DNA of 64,000 nt from an uncultured Candidatus Melainabacteria bacterium (GTDB taxonomy: Bacteria; Cyanobacteriota; Vampirovibrionia; Gastranaerophilales; Gastranaerophilaceae). Location: assembly GCA_934692295.1 (NCBI GenBank), contig CAKUTL010000001.1:1-64000 (forward strand), read 5' to 3'. Under the pieces are notes generated by a model, which saw only the letters and a program-made list of their open reading frames with translations, was not told the origin of the DNA and did not search any database. The position numbers were made by a program, and so were the translations under genes. How positions within the stretch are numbered: position 1 is the first letter of the stretch; every line of letters begins with the position of its first letter. Of the stretch, positions 34,762-43,109 are shown piece after piece.

Positions 34762-35565
34762 ATGAAAAAAGTTTTATTTTCTTTGTTTATTGCAATTGCA
34801 ATAACAATTCCAGCATCAGCTGCAAGTTACAATGCAGCAAATAGAGTTTCTACTGTTGGTCAAACTTTACTTACAAAAAATGGTATTTCTGCTACAAATG
34901 TTAAATTTGCAGTAGTTTCTGGTGCAGTTGACAATTCTAATTATTCAACTAATAAAGTGGTAAATGTTTCAACAAATGAACTAGCTTATGCTGGTAATGA
35001 TAATGAAGTTGCAGCGGTTGTTGCAAATGAATTAGGGCATATCATTGCAGGACATGCTTCTAGAGGAAAGGTTGTATCTTTATTGCAAGCAGCAACAGAT
35101 ACAAACATTTCAACAAATGAAACTGCTACAACTCTAGCTACAAGTTATGCAAGCCTTCAAAAGGAAAAAGAAGCAGATGTAATTGCTGTTAACTTAATGT
35201 CTAACGCTGGTTACAACCCACTTGCAATAATTGTTGTTTTGACAAAACAAACAAGTACATATTGGGAAGCTATTCAAGGTAAACCAGCAAATGCTGAAAG
35301 AGCAATGAATGTTTATGATTATACTGCTTATGCTTATCCTGCAAAATTGAAAGCTGGATATAGCTGCAATGAATACAAAAATTTCTTGACTTATGCAAAT
35401 ACTGTTTTAACAACAAGAAAAGAAAACAAAAAATTAGCTGCAAAATCAGCAAAAGAAGTTAAGAAATATAGAAAAAGTAGTGTAAACCAAATTGCTAAAT
35501 TTAAAACAAGAGGAGGTATGAGCGGTTGGGATGCTGCTTATGGCTTGTTAAACGGATCAAATTAA
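34762..35565 (+). CDS. Secreted M48-like metallopeptidase with altered zinc motif
   Basis: 267 aa. Signal peptide MKKVLFSLFIAIAITIPASA with cleavage near AASYN; start chosen at the ATG 34762 with AAGGAG upstream. M48 landmarks are present: VAAVVANELGHIIAGH, where the motif should be HExxH, and EKEADVIAVNLMSNAGYNP, which carries the third ligand Glu. The first zinc-binding His is Asn (codon AAT). If that is not a sequencing error the protein probably binds zinc poorly and may be non-catalytic. A terminator follows at 35594. Confidence 0.82.
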   Translation: MKKVLFSLFIAIAITIPASAASYNAANRVSTVGQTLLTKNGISATNVKFAVVSGAVDNSNYSTNKVVNVSTNELAYAGNDNEVAAVVANELGHIIAGHASRGKVVSLLQAATDTNISTNETATTLATSYASLQKEKEADVIAVNLMSNAGYNPLAIIVVLTKQTSTYWEAIQGKPANAERAMNVYDYTAYAYPAKLKAGYSCNEYKNFLTYANTVLTTRKENKKLAAKSAKEVKKYRKSSVNQIAKFKTRGGMSGWDAAYGLLNGSN

Positions 35566-35593
35566 TATAAATTAAATAAGTTAAAATAATTTC

Positions 35594-35632
35594 AAAAACG
35601 TCAGGTTTTCTCGTAAAATCTGGCGTTTTTTT
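35594..35632 (+). terminator. Intrinsic terminator after the M48-like gene
   Basis: Arms AAAAACGTCAGGTTTT and TAAAATCTGGCGTTTTT pair with G-T and minor mismatches; a seven-T run follows. Confidence 0.85.
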
Positions 35633-35719
35633 ATTATTCAAATAAATTTTTGAACTTTTAATTTGCTTGCTCGTTATATAGATGTAGGTAGAGAAAAGAG
35701 AATACAAAAGGAGGTCATT

Positions 35720-35968
35720 ATGAAAAAGATAATCGCAACAGCTTTATGTTTAACTTTAGCAACACCTTGTTTTGCTGCGGGTAGATACCATGATAAATAT
35801 CCAAATCGTGGATTCCATAATCACAAACATCAATGTTATGACAGATGTGCATATAATGACCTTCACACAAGACGTCATTATACTAGAACTTCAGAAAGAA
35901 CAAGAACAATTGGTGCAGTTGCAGGGATTGCTGGTATCGCAATGATAATTTCTGCGATTGTAGATTAA
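35720..35968 (+). CDS. Small secreted His/Tyr/Arg-rich protein
   Basis: 82 aa from the ATG at 35720, which has a strong AAAGGAGG upstream. Signal peptide KKIIATALCLTLATPCFA. The mature start is rich in His, Tyr and Arg (GRYHDKYPNRGFHNHKHQ; LHTRRHYTRT) with two Cys, followed by a hydrophobic Gly/Ala/Ile helix at the C-terminus (GAVAGIAGIAMIISAIV). It may bind metal or insert in a membrane. No family is recognised. Confidence 0.7.
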   Translation: MKKIIATALCLTLATPCFAAGRYHDKYPNRGFHNHKHQCYDRCAYNDLHTRRHYTRTSERTRTIGAVAGIAGIAMIISAIVD

Positions 35969-36030
35969 ATTCTATACACCTTAATCTACTAACATATCCT
36001 TACTAACACCGATTTACCCCAAACCGAATC

Positions 36031-36065
36031 AGGGATTTTGCAAGATATTGCGAAATCCTTTTTGT
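36031..36065 (+). terminator. Intrinsic terminator after the small secreted protein gene
   Basis: GGATTTTGCAA and TTGCGAAATCC pair around GATA with one mismatch, followed by TTTTTG. Confidence 0.7.
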
Positions 36066-36233
36066 ATTGTAACAACTTCTTAACAATAAAGACTAAATAA
36101 TTAAAGTTTCTCAAAAATTAACCGATATATAAAATGTAATTAAAATTAAAAACAAAACTTAATTGACACTAATAATTTTTCCTCCTTTTCCCCTACTACT
36201 ACTAAACGGAACCTTCTAGGTTCCTTTTTTATT
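36066..36233 (+). ncRNA. Candidate CU-rich small RNA, tandem copy 1
   Basis: A ~168-bp unit repeated with a 191-bp period. It contains a TATATAAAAT promoter-like box, an A-rich stretch, a CU-rich tract TTTTTCCTCCTTTTCCCC, a CTACTACTACT tract, and a GGAACC-TTCTA-GGTTCC terminator with TTTTTT. CCTCC is complementary to Shine-Dalgarno sequences, as in many small regulatory RNAs. The transcript would be about 95 nt. No ORF is present. Confidence 0.5.
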
Positions 36234-36256
36234 GGAGAAAAGATAATAAAAAGGAG

Positions 36257-36424
36257 ATTGTAACAACTTCTTAACAATAAAGGCTAAATAATTAAAGTTT
36301 TCTCAAAAATTAGCCGATATATAAAATGTAATTAGAATTAAAAACAAATTTAATTGACACTAATAATTTTTCCTCCTTTTCCCCTACTACTACTAAACGG
36401 AACCTTCACAGGTTCCTTTTTTAT
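36257..36424 (+). ncRNA. Candidate CU-rich small RNA, tandem copy 2
   Basis: Second copy of the unit at 36066. The CU-rich tract and CTACTACTACT are identical. The terminator stem GGAACC/GGTTCC is kept while the loop changes to TTCACA. Its 3' end overlaps the end of the DUF2752 gene on the other strand. Confidence 0.5.
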
Positions 36425-36707
36425 TACTTTTAAATGATTGTTTTATCATTAAAATCCATATCAAGAAAAATAGAGGAGCTACAATCACGACAAGATGATT
36501 ATATTCGTACGCTTGCCTGAATTCAAACCTGCTCAAAGCCGCAAAAGCTCTTGTCATTCCACAGCCTAAACATTCGTGATGAAATATTAGTTTAAATAAG
36601 CAAAAAACTTTAAAATGAGCTTTTACGGCTAAATTTGCCAAGACTGCACACCAAAAAGGCAAGCTCAAAACAAAGATTCTATTTATCAAGATTTTATCTA
36701 TTTTCAT
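36393..36707 (-). CDS. DUF2752 membrane protein
   Basis: 104 aa with two or three membrane helices. HHECLGCGMTRAFAALSRFEFRQAYEYN is the DUF2752 signature (CxGCGxTRA...L...F..A..YN). The function is unknown; such proteins often occur with TM2-domain proteins, as here. The last codons overlap the terminator of the second candidate small RNA on the opposite strand. Confidence 0.85.
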   Translation of the reverse strand: MKIDKILINRIFVLSLPFWCAVLANLAVKAHFKVFCLFKLIFHHECLGCGMTRAFAALSRFEFRQAYEYNHLVVIVAPLFFLIWILMIKQSFKSNKKGTCEGSV

Positions 36708-36723
36708 ATTATTCTCTAAAAGA

Positions 36724-36755
36724 AAAGCAGTACCGATTTTTCGATACTGCTTTTT
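36724..36755 (-). terminator. Terminator after the TM2 genes
   Basis: AAAAGCAGTACCGA pairs with TCGATACTGCTTTT (one mismatch). It follows the stop of the TM2 gene at 36772 on the minus strand. Confidence 0.75.
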
Positions 36756-36771
36756 CTCAATTATTATTTAA

Positions 36772-37155
36772 CTATGAACCAGCTGCAACTCCAGCACCTA
36801 ATGCTGCAAAGAAAATTGCCAATTGTAATAAGACGTAAAGAATTGTCATTAACATAACTGCTATATAAATATAGCCAAGCCAATTAATTCTTTCATATAA
36901 TTCGCTTCCATCATCGTGGTTCCATGAACCAATAGCAATCATAATGCCGTCTATCATTGCCCAAATTGCTGAAATAGGGGCTAAACAACAAGTAAGAGTC
37001 ATAATTGCCATTGCCCATGCTGAACCTGTTTTACCTGTGTAAAAACGATGAGCTCCAAATGCTCCTAATGTCCAACACAACATCATTGTTGCAACCCAGT
37101 TTTTACCTTCTAATTTGTTCAAAGTTGTATCTGAACCATATTCTGTAATAGCCAT
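36772..37155 (-). CDS. TM2-domain membrane protein
   Basis: 127 aa. The TM2 domain, WVATMMLCWTLGAFGAHRFYTGK then a second helix ending AMIDGI, has the GxxGxHRFYxG loop between two helices. A further C-terminal helix (YIAVMLMTILYVLLQLAIFF) is unusual for the minimal family. The function is unknown. It is the second of two TM2 genes, 26 bp after the first. Confidence 0.85.
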   Translation of the reverse strand: MAITEYGSDTTLNKLEGKNWVATMMLCWTLGAFGAHRFYTGKTGSAWAMAIMTLTCCLAPISAIWAMIDGIMIAIGSWNHDDGSELYERINWLGYIYIAVMLMTILYVLLQLAIFFAALGAGVAAGS

Positions 37156-37181
37156 TTAAAAATCTCCTCTTAATTTGTTAC

Positions 37182-37532
37182 TTATGATTGTCCTGCAAAT
37201 AATGCTGCTACTGAAAGAAGGTTTGACAACATTCCTACAATAATTGATAATACTAATAAAGCTCCTAGAACAATTGCAACAACTTTGTTATAATCTGTTA
37301 AAGTTTTTCCTTTAGCATCATTGAATTTGTTAGCTAAAATACAGATAAGGTCAATCAAAGCCCATAATCCGCATCCTCCAAAAGTCAATAATTGAGCAAT
37401 ACCGATTCCGATATATCCAGTGTAAAATCTATGGATTCCCAAAAATCCTACAAAAAATGATAGTAGAGCTGTAACTAGCCATGATTTTTCAGCTGGTTGA
37501 GGTTGCACCTGTGGGTTTGCATTCATACTCAT
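37182..37532 (-). CDS. TM2-domain membrane protein
   Basis: 116 aa. After a short Pro/Gln-rich start, WLVTALLSFFVGFLGIHRFY then TGYIGIGIAQLLTFGGCG then WALIDLICI is a standard TM2 domain. A C-terminal hydrophobic helix (VVAIVLGALLVLSIIVGML) follows. The function is unknown. It is first in the TM2-TM2-DUF2752 series, preceded by an AAAGGAA ribosome site. Confidence 0.85.
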   Translation of the reverse strand: MSMNANPQVQPQPAEKSWLVTALLSFFVGFLGIHRFYTGYIGIGIAQLLTFGGCGLWALIDLICILANKFNDAKGKTLTDYNKVVAIVLGALLVLSIIVGMLSNLLSVAALFAGQS

Positions 37533-37566
37533 AGTTCATAATTCCTTTCTTTATTCAAATATAAAT

Positions 37567-37604
37567 AAACACCATAGTCATTTTAGTACTGACTATGGTG
37601 TTTG
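37567..37604 (-). terminator. Terminator after dut
   Basis: AAACACCATAGTCA pairs with TGACTATGGTGTTT around a 9-base loop, just upstream of the TM2 genes and downstream of dut on the minus strand. Confidence 0.75.
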
Positions 37605-37628
37605 TAATCATTCAATAAATGTATTTAA

Positions 37629-38066
37629 TTATTTCCCTGTAGAACCAAATCCACCTTCTCCACGAGTTGTTTCAGTTAACTCCGTAACAACTTCTAGTTT
37701 TGCTTGTTCAACACGAGCAATAACCATTTGAGCAATTCTTTCATCTGGTTGGATTGTGTATGTTTCATTTGAAATATTTACGATAGGAACACAAACTTCG
37801 CCCCTGTAATCTTCGTCAATTGTACCAACGCAGTTAATTAAAGTAATACCGTGTTTTATAGATAAACCAGAACGAGGTCTTACTTGTGCTTCGTAGCCGT
37901 GTTCTAATTCGATTTTTAATCCAGTTGGAACAAGTTTTCTTTCTAGTGGTTTCAATTCCATTGGCTCAGAAATTGCGGCACATAAATCCATGCCTGCTGC
38001 TCCTTCTGTTTTATATTCTGGCAAAATATTGTTGTGTGGTAATTTTTCAATTTTCAATACTGTCAT
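37629..38066 (-). CDS. dut: Deoxyuridine 5'-triphosphate nucleotidohydrolase
   Basis: 145 aa from the ATG at 38066, which has AAGGGAA upstream. It hydrolyses dUTP to dUMP, keeping uracil out of DNA. All five trimeric dUTPase motifs are visible: AAGMDL, RSGLSIKHGI, GTIDEDYRGEV, ERIAQMVI and the C-terminal RGEGGFGSTG. It lies 16 bp downstream of alaS and may share its transcript. Confidence 0.96.
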   Translation of the reverse strand: MTVLKIEKLPHNNILPEYKTEGAAGMDLCAAISEPMELKPLERKLVPTGLKIELEHGYEAQVRPRSGLSIKHGITLINCVGTIDEDYRGEVCVPIVNISNETYTIQPDERIAQMVIARVEQAKLEVVTELTETTRGEGGFGSTGK

Positions 38067-38082
38067 CTTATTCCCTTTCTTC

Positions 38083-40710
38083 TTATTGAACTTTAGCGGA
38101 TTTAATTTCTTCTTCAACCTTAGTTAAAATTTCATCTAATTTAGAAGAATCTTTAACTCCTCCTTGAGCAAAGTTTGGACGTCCGCCACCATTTGCTCCG
38201 GTTGCTCTTGCGATTTCTCCAACAAGTTTACCAGCATTAACACCTAGTTTTACAAAATTGTCAGAAACTTTAACTGCAACAGTTGTTTCTCCTGCAAGAA
38301 TAATTACACTGTTTCCAAGTTTGTTAGATAAGTATTCCAAACCGATTTTGATTCCGATTGATTTTAATCCTTCAACTTTAGAGATGAATAATTTTCCGCC
38401 TTCAATTTCTTGAGCTTTTGAAATAAATGATGCAAATTTGTTTCTTGCATTTTCTTCTTCAAGTTTTTCAATATTTTTTTGAAGTTCTCTATTTTCATCT
38501 GACAATTTTTCAACACGTTCAACAACTTCATCAAAGTGAGATTTGAATTTAGTTGATAGTTTGTCTATTTCAGCAGATTTTGCATTTAGATATTCTATTG
38601 CTGAAGTTGATACCGCTGCTTCAATACGTCTTGTACCAGCAGCAATTGCACTTTCAGAAATAATTTTAACAACTCTTAAATCTACAAGTTGTCTGGCATG
38701 AGTTCCTGCACAAAATTCTTTTGAAATGCAATCTACACCGTCTTTTGTTTCTTTTTCGATAGATACAACTCTGACTGTCTCTCCGTATTTTTCTCCAAAT
38801 AGGGCAGTTGCACCAGTTAATTCAGCTTCTTTAATTCCCATAACTTTGGTATTAACTTTATAACCTTCGCCAATCCATTTGTTCATTAAGTTTTCAACCT
38901 TAACAATTTCATCAGATGTCATAGCTCTAGAGAAAGTAAAGTCAAATCTCATACGGCTTTCATCTACATAAGAACCTGCTTGTTTTACTTCTGAACCAAG
39001 AACTTTTACAAGTGCTGCTTGAAGTAAGTGAGCAGATGTGTGGTGAACTCTGATTTGTTCTCTTCTTGGAACATCGATATAAGCCTTAACGGTATCGCCG
39101 ATAGAAACTTCTCCATTTAGAACATTACATCTATGAACGTACAAATCGTTAACTTTGAATGTAGTTAAAACTTCGGCTTTCAAGTTTTCGCTTTCGATGT
39201 ACCCGCTATCTCCAACTTGACCACCGCATTCAGCGTAGAACGGAGTTTTGTCAAGTACAATATCAACATATCCTTCGCCTTCAACTTGAGCTAATATTTT
39301 AGCATCAGAACATTCATTATCTGTATAACCGATGAAGTTAGTTGAGCCAACTTCTTTTTCGATTTTTGCGTATTTCATATCTCCAGTTACACTGATTTTT
39401 GCAGTTGCAGCTTTAGCACGTTCTTTTTGCTCTTGCATTGCAGCTTTGAAGCCAGTTTCGTCAACATTCAATCCTTGTTCGGCTGCAATCTCTTTTGTTA
39501 ATTCAAATGGAAAACCGAAAGTATCATAAAGTTTGAATGCACTTTCACCATCAATATCTTTTTTGTTTTCGATAAATTCGTCTAACATTTTGTATCCTCT
39601 GTCTAGAGTTTTTGCAAAACGTTCTTCTTCTTTTTTAATTGTATCAATGATTTTTTGTTTATTTTTAACTAAATCAGGATATGCTTCGCCATAATTTTCA
39701 ACGATTACATCAACTAATTTGTACAAGAAAGGTAATTCCATACCCAAGATTTTGCCGTGACGTAATGCTCTTCTCAAAATCATACGAAGAACATAACTTC
39801 TTCCTTCATTTCCTGGAATAACACCGTCTGAAATTAGGAAAGAAACACATCTTGCGTGATCTGTAATAATTCTCAATGACACATCTGTTTTTTCAGATTG
39901 TTTGTAGGGAACTCCACTCATTTCAGAAACCTTGTCCATAATTGGTTTCAATAAATCTGTTTCAAATGTAGAAGCAACGCCTTGGCAAACCATGGCAATA
40001 CGTTCTAGACCCATGCCAGTATCAACGTTTTTCTTTCCTAGCGGAGATTGGTTTCCTTCTTCATCTTGGTATAATTCAGTGAATACCAAATTCCAGATTT
40101 CAACCCATCTATCACATTCGCAAGTATCAATACCACAATTAGGGTCATCACATTTGTATTGTTCGCCTAAGTCATAGTGAATTTCTGAACAAGGACCGCA
40201 AGATCCAGAAGCTCCCGGGGGACCCCAGAAATTATCTTTTTTACCTTTACGTTTAATACGTTCTGCTGGGACACCAACACTTCTCCAAATGTCAAAAGCT
40301 TCTTCATCTGTTTCGTAAATTGTAATCCATAGTCTATCTTTATCTAATTTCAAGACTTCTGTAACAAATTCCCAAGCCCAAGGAATAATTTCTTTTTTGT
40401 AGTAGTCGCCAAAAGAGAAATTTCCTAACATTTCAAAGAATGTGTGGTGGCGAGGAGTTCTACCAACATTTTCAATATCAGAATCTTTACCACCCGCTCT
40501 AGCACATTTTTGACAAGAAGTTGCTCTAGCAGGTTCGTAAGAGCAAGGTTTAATTCCTAAAAATATTGGTAGGAATTGCAACATCCCAGCAGTTGTAAGA
40601 AGAACTGTTGGATTATCAGGAACAAGACTTGAACTTTCAACAATTGTATGTTGATGCTTGTTCTTAAAGTAATCTAAATATAACTTTCTAATTTCATTTC
40701 CGCTTAGCAT
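38083..40710 (-). CDS. alaS: Alanyl-tRNA synthetase
   Basis: 875 aa, full length. The catalytic domain begins with EIRKLYLDYFKNKHQHTIVESSSLVPDNPT. The editing domain has HHTSAHLLQAAL and CAGTHARQL zinc-binding motifs. A coiled coil and C-terminal DHHA1 domain (NGGGRPNFAQGG) follow. It charges tRNA-Ala. Candidate small RNA copy A lies upstream but runs the other way. Confidence 0.97.
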   Translation of the reverse strand: MLSGNEIRKLYLDYFKNKHQHTIVESSSLVPDNPTVLLTTAGMLQFLPIFLGIKPCSYEPARATSCQKCARAGGKDSDIENVGRTPRHHTFFEMLGNFSFGDYYKKEIIPWAWEFVTEVLKLDKDRLWITIYETDEEAFDIWRSVGVPAERIKRKGKKDNFWGPPGASGSCGPCSEIHYDLGEQYKCDDPNCGIDTCECDRWVEIWNLVFTELYQDEEGNQSPLGKKNVDTGMGLERIAMVCQGVASTFETDLLKPIMDKVSEMSGVPYKQSEKTDVSLRIITDHARCVSFLISDGVIPGNEGRSYVLRMILRRALRHGKILGMELPFLYKLVDVIVENYGEAYPDLVKNKQKIIDTIKKEEERFAKTLDRGYKMLDEFIENKKDIDGESAFKLYDTFGFPFELTKEIAAEQGLNVDETGFKAAMQEQKERAKAATAKISVTGDMKYAKIEKEVGSTNFIGYTDNECSDAKILAQVEGEGYVDIVLDKTPFYAECGGQVGDSGYIESENLKAEVLTTFKVNDLYVHRCNVLNGEVSIGDTVKAYIDVPRREQIRVHHTSAHLLQAALVKVLGSEVKQAGSYVDESRMRFDFTFSRAMTSDEIVKVENLMNKWIGEGYKVNTKVMGIKEAELTGATALFGEKYGETVRVVSIEKETKDGVDCISKEFCAGTHARQLVDLRVVKIISESAIAAGTRRIEAAVSTSAIEYLNAKSAEIDKLSTKFKSHFDEVVERVEKLSDENRELQKNIEKLEEENARNKFASFISKAQEIEGGKLFISKVEGLKSIGIKIGLEYLSNKLGNSVIILAGETTVAVKVSDNFVKLGVNAGKLVGEIARATGANGGGRPNFAQGGVKDSSKLDEILTKVEEEIKSAKVQ

Positions 40711-40908
40711 AATCTTTTCCTTTATAAATTAATTACAGTATAGAAAAATTATAGCTTAAACATAAAAAATCAAAAAAAATATATGATATTTTGTAGATTT
40801 TTATTAACAACACACTACCCAACTGGATAGTATAGAATTACACAGTTGTATAGTTGAAGAGGAAGAGTTTTATTAGTTAAATAAAAATGTAAGAAAATCT
40901 AATACAAA

Positions 40909-40973
40909 ATGAAAAAACTTTTTCATACTTCCAGCTATTCATAAACAAGGGCCTATATGGCTCTTTTCTTTTT
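40909..40973 (+). ncRNA. Candidate small RNA, copy A (ACTTCCAGCTATTC core)
   Basis: Hairpin ATGAAAAA-AC-TTTTTCAT (40909-40926), then a core ACTTCCAGCTATTC (40927-40940) with no pairing partner, then a terminator AAGGGCC-TATAT-GGCTCTT with T-run. A second copy at 51541-51628 shares 23 identical bases ending in this core. Its 5' hairpin and terminator are built from different sequence, so the architecture is kept while the stems vary. Confidence 0.55.
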
Positions 40974-41057
40974 GTTAGAGGATTGAGAAGAAAGGAAGAA
41001 AAATTTTAAAAATTATACTTGCAAGAAAAAATTTTCGTGCTAAGATAAGAAGCGTAA

Positions 41058-41131
<74 letters not shown>

Positions 41132-41139
41132 TTTTTCGT

Positions 41140-41166
41140 AAAAAGAGCCACTACGGTGGCTCTTTT
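41140..41166. terminator. Bidirectional terminator after tRNA-Arg
   Basis: AAAAGAGCCAC pairs with GTGGCTCTTTT around a TACG loop. It overlaps the last codons of the convergent metalloprotease gene. Confidence 0.8.
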
Positions 41167-42152
41167 GCTGTATTTACATTAATTTTTTCTGCGATTTGTT
41201 CCGGACTCATTGGTTCTCTTCTTGAATCTGCCCTATCTTCATTGCTCAAGGAACCATCGTTTACATTTCTTAAGTAATAATCAAAATTATGTTTTAAATC
41301 TTTCCAAGCAGATGCAACTTGTTTTATATCGTTTCCTTTATCTTTATATTTGGCATTAAAATCTTTTTCTGACAAATTTTCGAAATCTTTTAAATAATTT
41401 TCAAACAAATCAAATTGAGTTTTTGCTTTTCTTGTTGGTGTATCGACTAAAACACCAGCATTAAAAGCATAATAGTCAGCAAAAAATTCACTACATTTAT
41501 CATACATGTGAGAATCTTCTTTAAAACCAAGTTCAGATGTCGCAAGTTTTTTCAAGGTATCAAATTCTTTACCGTAAAATTTTGTAGCTTTACCAATTTC
41601 TTTTGAATCATCAACTAAATGTCCCAGCTCATGTACGATGGTTGTTGCACTTTCACCTTCACTCATTTGAGCTAAATTATTTGCAGATACCAACATTTGA
41701 TTTAACGCAGGAAAAGCCTGTGCGGTTGCTGCTTTATTAAAAAGGATATTTGGGCTTAAAATAATATTTTTACATTCAACATTTAAATCTTTTAACACAT
41801 TTTCCGGAATATTAGATAATGTTTTGGTTAAGTTTTTAAGTGCTTTTTGGTTTGTTTCTGCATCTATATTACTTGAAATATGAATAGGAATATCAAATTT
41901 ATCACCATTCTTCAATTGAATTGATACTTTTTGTTGAACATAATTAGGAAGAATAGAAGATTCAACTTCGTCATTAAGTTTAACAGTTGCACTATTCCCA
42001 ACAGAAACATCTTTTCCCGTAGAAGATATTTCACTACCACTTGCCTGATTTTTAAACTCTAAAAGAGGTTTGTTATAAGCAGTATTATTTGAATCAATAT
42101 TTTTAGATTGAGTACTCGTTGTTGGATTAAAGTTTGTTGATTCTACACGCAT
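41151..42152 (-). CDS. Lethal-factor-like metalloprotease domain protein with NF-type N-terminus
   Basis: 333 aa from the ATG at 42152 (AAGGAAT upstream). The N-terminus MRVESTNFNPTTSTQ carries the short S-x-N-F signature shared with two other proteins here. The C-terminal half has TTIVHELGHLVDD (HExxH), then FYGKEFDTL, and CSEFFADYYAFN with the third ligand Glu. This order resembles the ATLF (anthrax lethal factor-type) peptidase domain. It may be an effector or toxin acting on host or neighbour proteins; no immunity or secretion partner is adjacent. Confidence 0.72.
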   Translation of the reverse strand: MRVESTNFNPTTSTQSKNIDSNNTAYNKPLLEFKNQASGSEISSTGKDVSVGNSATVKLNDEVESSILPNYVQQKVSIQLKNGDKFDIPIHISSNIDAETNQKALKNLTKTLSNIPENVLKDLNVECKNIILSPNILFNKAATAQAFPALNQMLVSANNLAQMSEGESATTIVHELGHLVDDSKEIGKATKFYGKEFDTLKKLATSELGFKEDSHMYDKCSEFFADYYAFNAGVLVDTPTRKAKTQFDLFENYLKDFENLSEKDFNAKYKDKGNDIKQVASAWKDLKHNFDYYLRNVNDGSLSNEDRADSRREPMSPEQIAEKINVNTAKEPP

Positions 42153-42299
42153 AAATATTCCTTGTTGATTATTAGTTACGTATAAAATCTCTATCGGCAA
42201 AAATTATCAAAACTTTAATTTATAAATAATTTTTCTTTTTAGGTTTTAAATTTTGTAACAAAAATTTTCAGATTTGAATATTAAAACAACAAAATAACT

Positions 42300-42374
42300 T
42301 TATTAATACATCAGTTAAAAATACTGACTTTTGTTCATTTAGAATGGAAAGGGGCGAAGAGCCCCTTTTCTTTT
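42300..42374 (+). ncRNA. Candidate orphan small RNA
   Basis: Hairpin TCAGT-TAAAAAT-ACTGA (42311-42327), an unpaired stretch, then a strong terminator AAAGGGGC-GAAGA-GCCCCTTT with TTTTCTTTT. It lies upstream of the GNAT gene at 42408, whose ORF starts after the terminator, so it is not that gene's leader. No ORF is present. Confidence 0.45.
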
Positions 42375-42407
42375 GTATTAATTTTAAATTTCAAATATAA
42401 TTGGAGT

Positions 42408-42893
42408 ATGATTAAAACTTATGAAATAAAACAGTTTTCAAATCCTTACCAAAAACAGGTCATTGACCTAGTTTTAGATATTCAAAATAACGAAGCAAAA
42501 ATAAATCTTCCATTGTCAGAGCAACCGGATTTGCAAAATATAGAAGAATATTTTATAAATTCTGGAGGAATGTTTTGGATAGCAGTAGAAAACAACTCTG
42601 TTATCGGAACAATCGGGCTAAAAAAGGCTTCTAAAGAAGATGCCGTGCTAAAAAAATTTTTTGTTAAAGCAAACTATAGAGGGAATAAAGTCGGATTGAA
42701 TTTATACAAGACGCTTCTTTCTTTTTGTAAAAACAACAATATTAAACATCTTATTCTGGATACCCCTATAGTTGCAACAAAGTCGCATGAATTTTACCTC
42801 AAATCAGGATTTAAAATTATCACCAAAAATCAATTACCTTTCAAATATGAATTTCCAGATAGAAATTCTATCTTAATGCTATTAAATATATAA
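42408..42893 (+). CDS. GNAT-family N-acetyltransferase
   Basis: 161 aa. The acetyl-CoA-binding motif is LKKFFVKANYRGNKVGLNLY, followed by HEFYLKSGF, the usual C-terminal GNAT strand. The acceptor is unknown; length and composition fit small-molecule or protein acetyltransferases. It stands alone, between the terminator at 42348-42374 and a gene-free structured block. Confidence 0.82.
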   Translation: MIKTYEIKQFSNPYQKQVIDLVLDIQNNEAKINLPLSEQPDLQNIEEYFINSGGMFWIAVENNSVIGTIGLKKASKEDAVLKKFFVKANYRGNKVGLNLYKTLLSFCKNNNIKHLILDTPIVATKSHEFYLKSGFKIITKNQLPFKYEFPDRNSILMLLNI

Positions 42894-42969
42894 AAAAAAT
42901 CAATAACCAAATTGCAATTACCCACAGATTACCCACAAAAAATAGCCTAAGTTTTAAAACATCCATTTT

Positions 42970-43063
42970 AGTGGGGGCCAAGTAGGGACTATGCCTCTAA
43001 TGCTCGATAAATCTCGCAAAGAGTCATAGCAACGAGACTTGTGCTTACGCACATTACCCTCTA
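42970..43063. ncRNA. GC-rich, pseudoknot-capable block
   Basis: Against a very AT-rich background this block has several nested pairs. Read on the minus strand: AGGG closes with CCCT; GTGC-GTAA-GCAC is a GNRA-loop hairpin; TCTCG pairs with CGAGA; and CTATG inside that loop pairs with downstream CATAG, giving a pseudoknot. No ORF. The strand is uncertain: the GNRA loop favours minus, while the downstream hairpin could end a plus transcript. Confidence 0.4.
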
Positions 43064-43078
43064 TCCTTACATATTAAA

Positions 43079-43102
43079 AAGACCTATCGTTTGATAGGTC
43101 TT
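43079..43102. terminator. Terminator for tRNA-Gly
   Basis: AAGACCTATC pairs with GATAGGTCTT around GTTT. On the minus strand it follows tRNA-Gly and has a TTTTTAAT tail. It could also end a plus-strand transcript of the structured block. Confidence 0.75.
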
Positions 43103-43109
43103 CTTAATT

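Noticed and set aside
42911..42937. Two TTACCCACA motifs as DnaA boxes or a replication origin
   Set aside because: Each differs from TTATNCACA at one position, there are only two, and no dnaA or dnaN gene or further box cluster is near.
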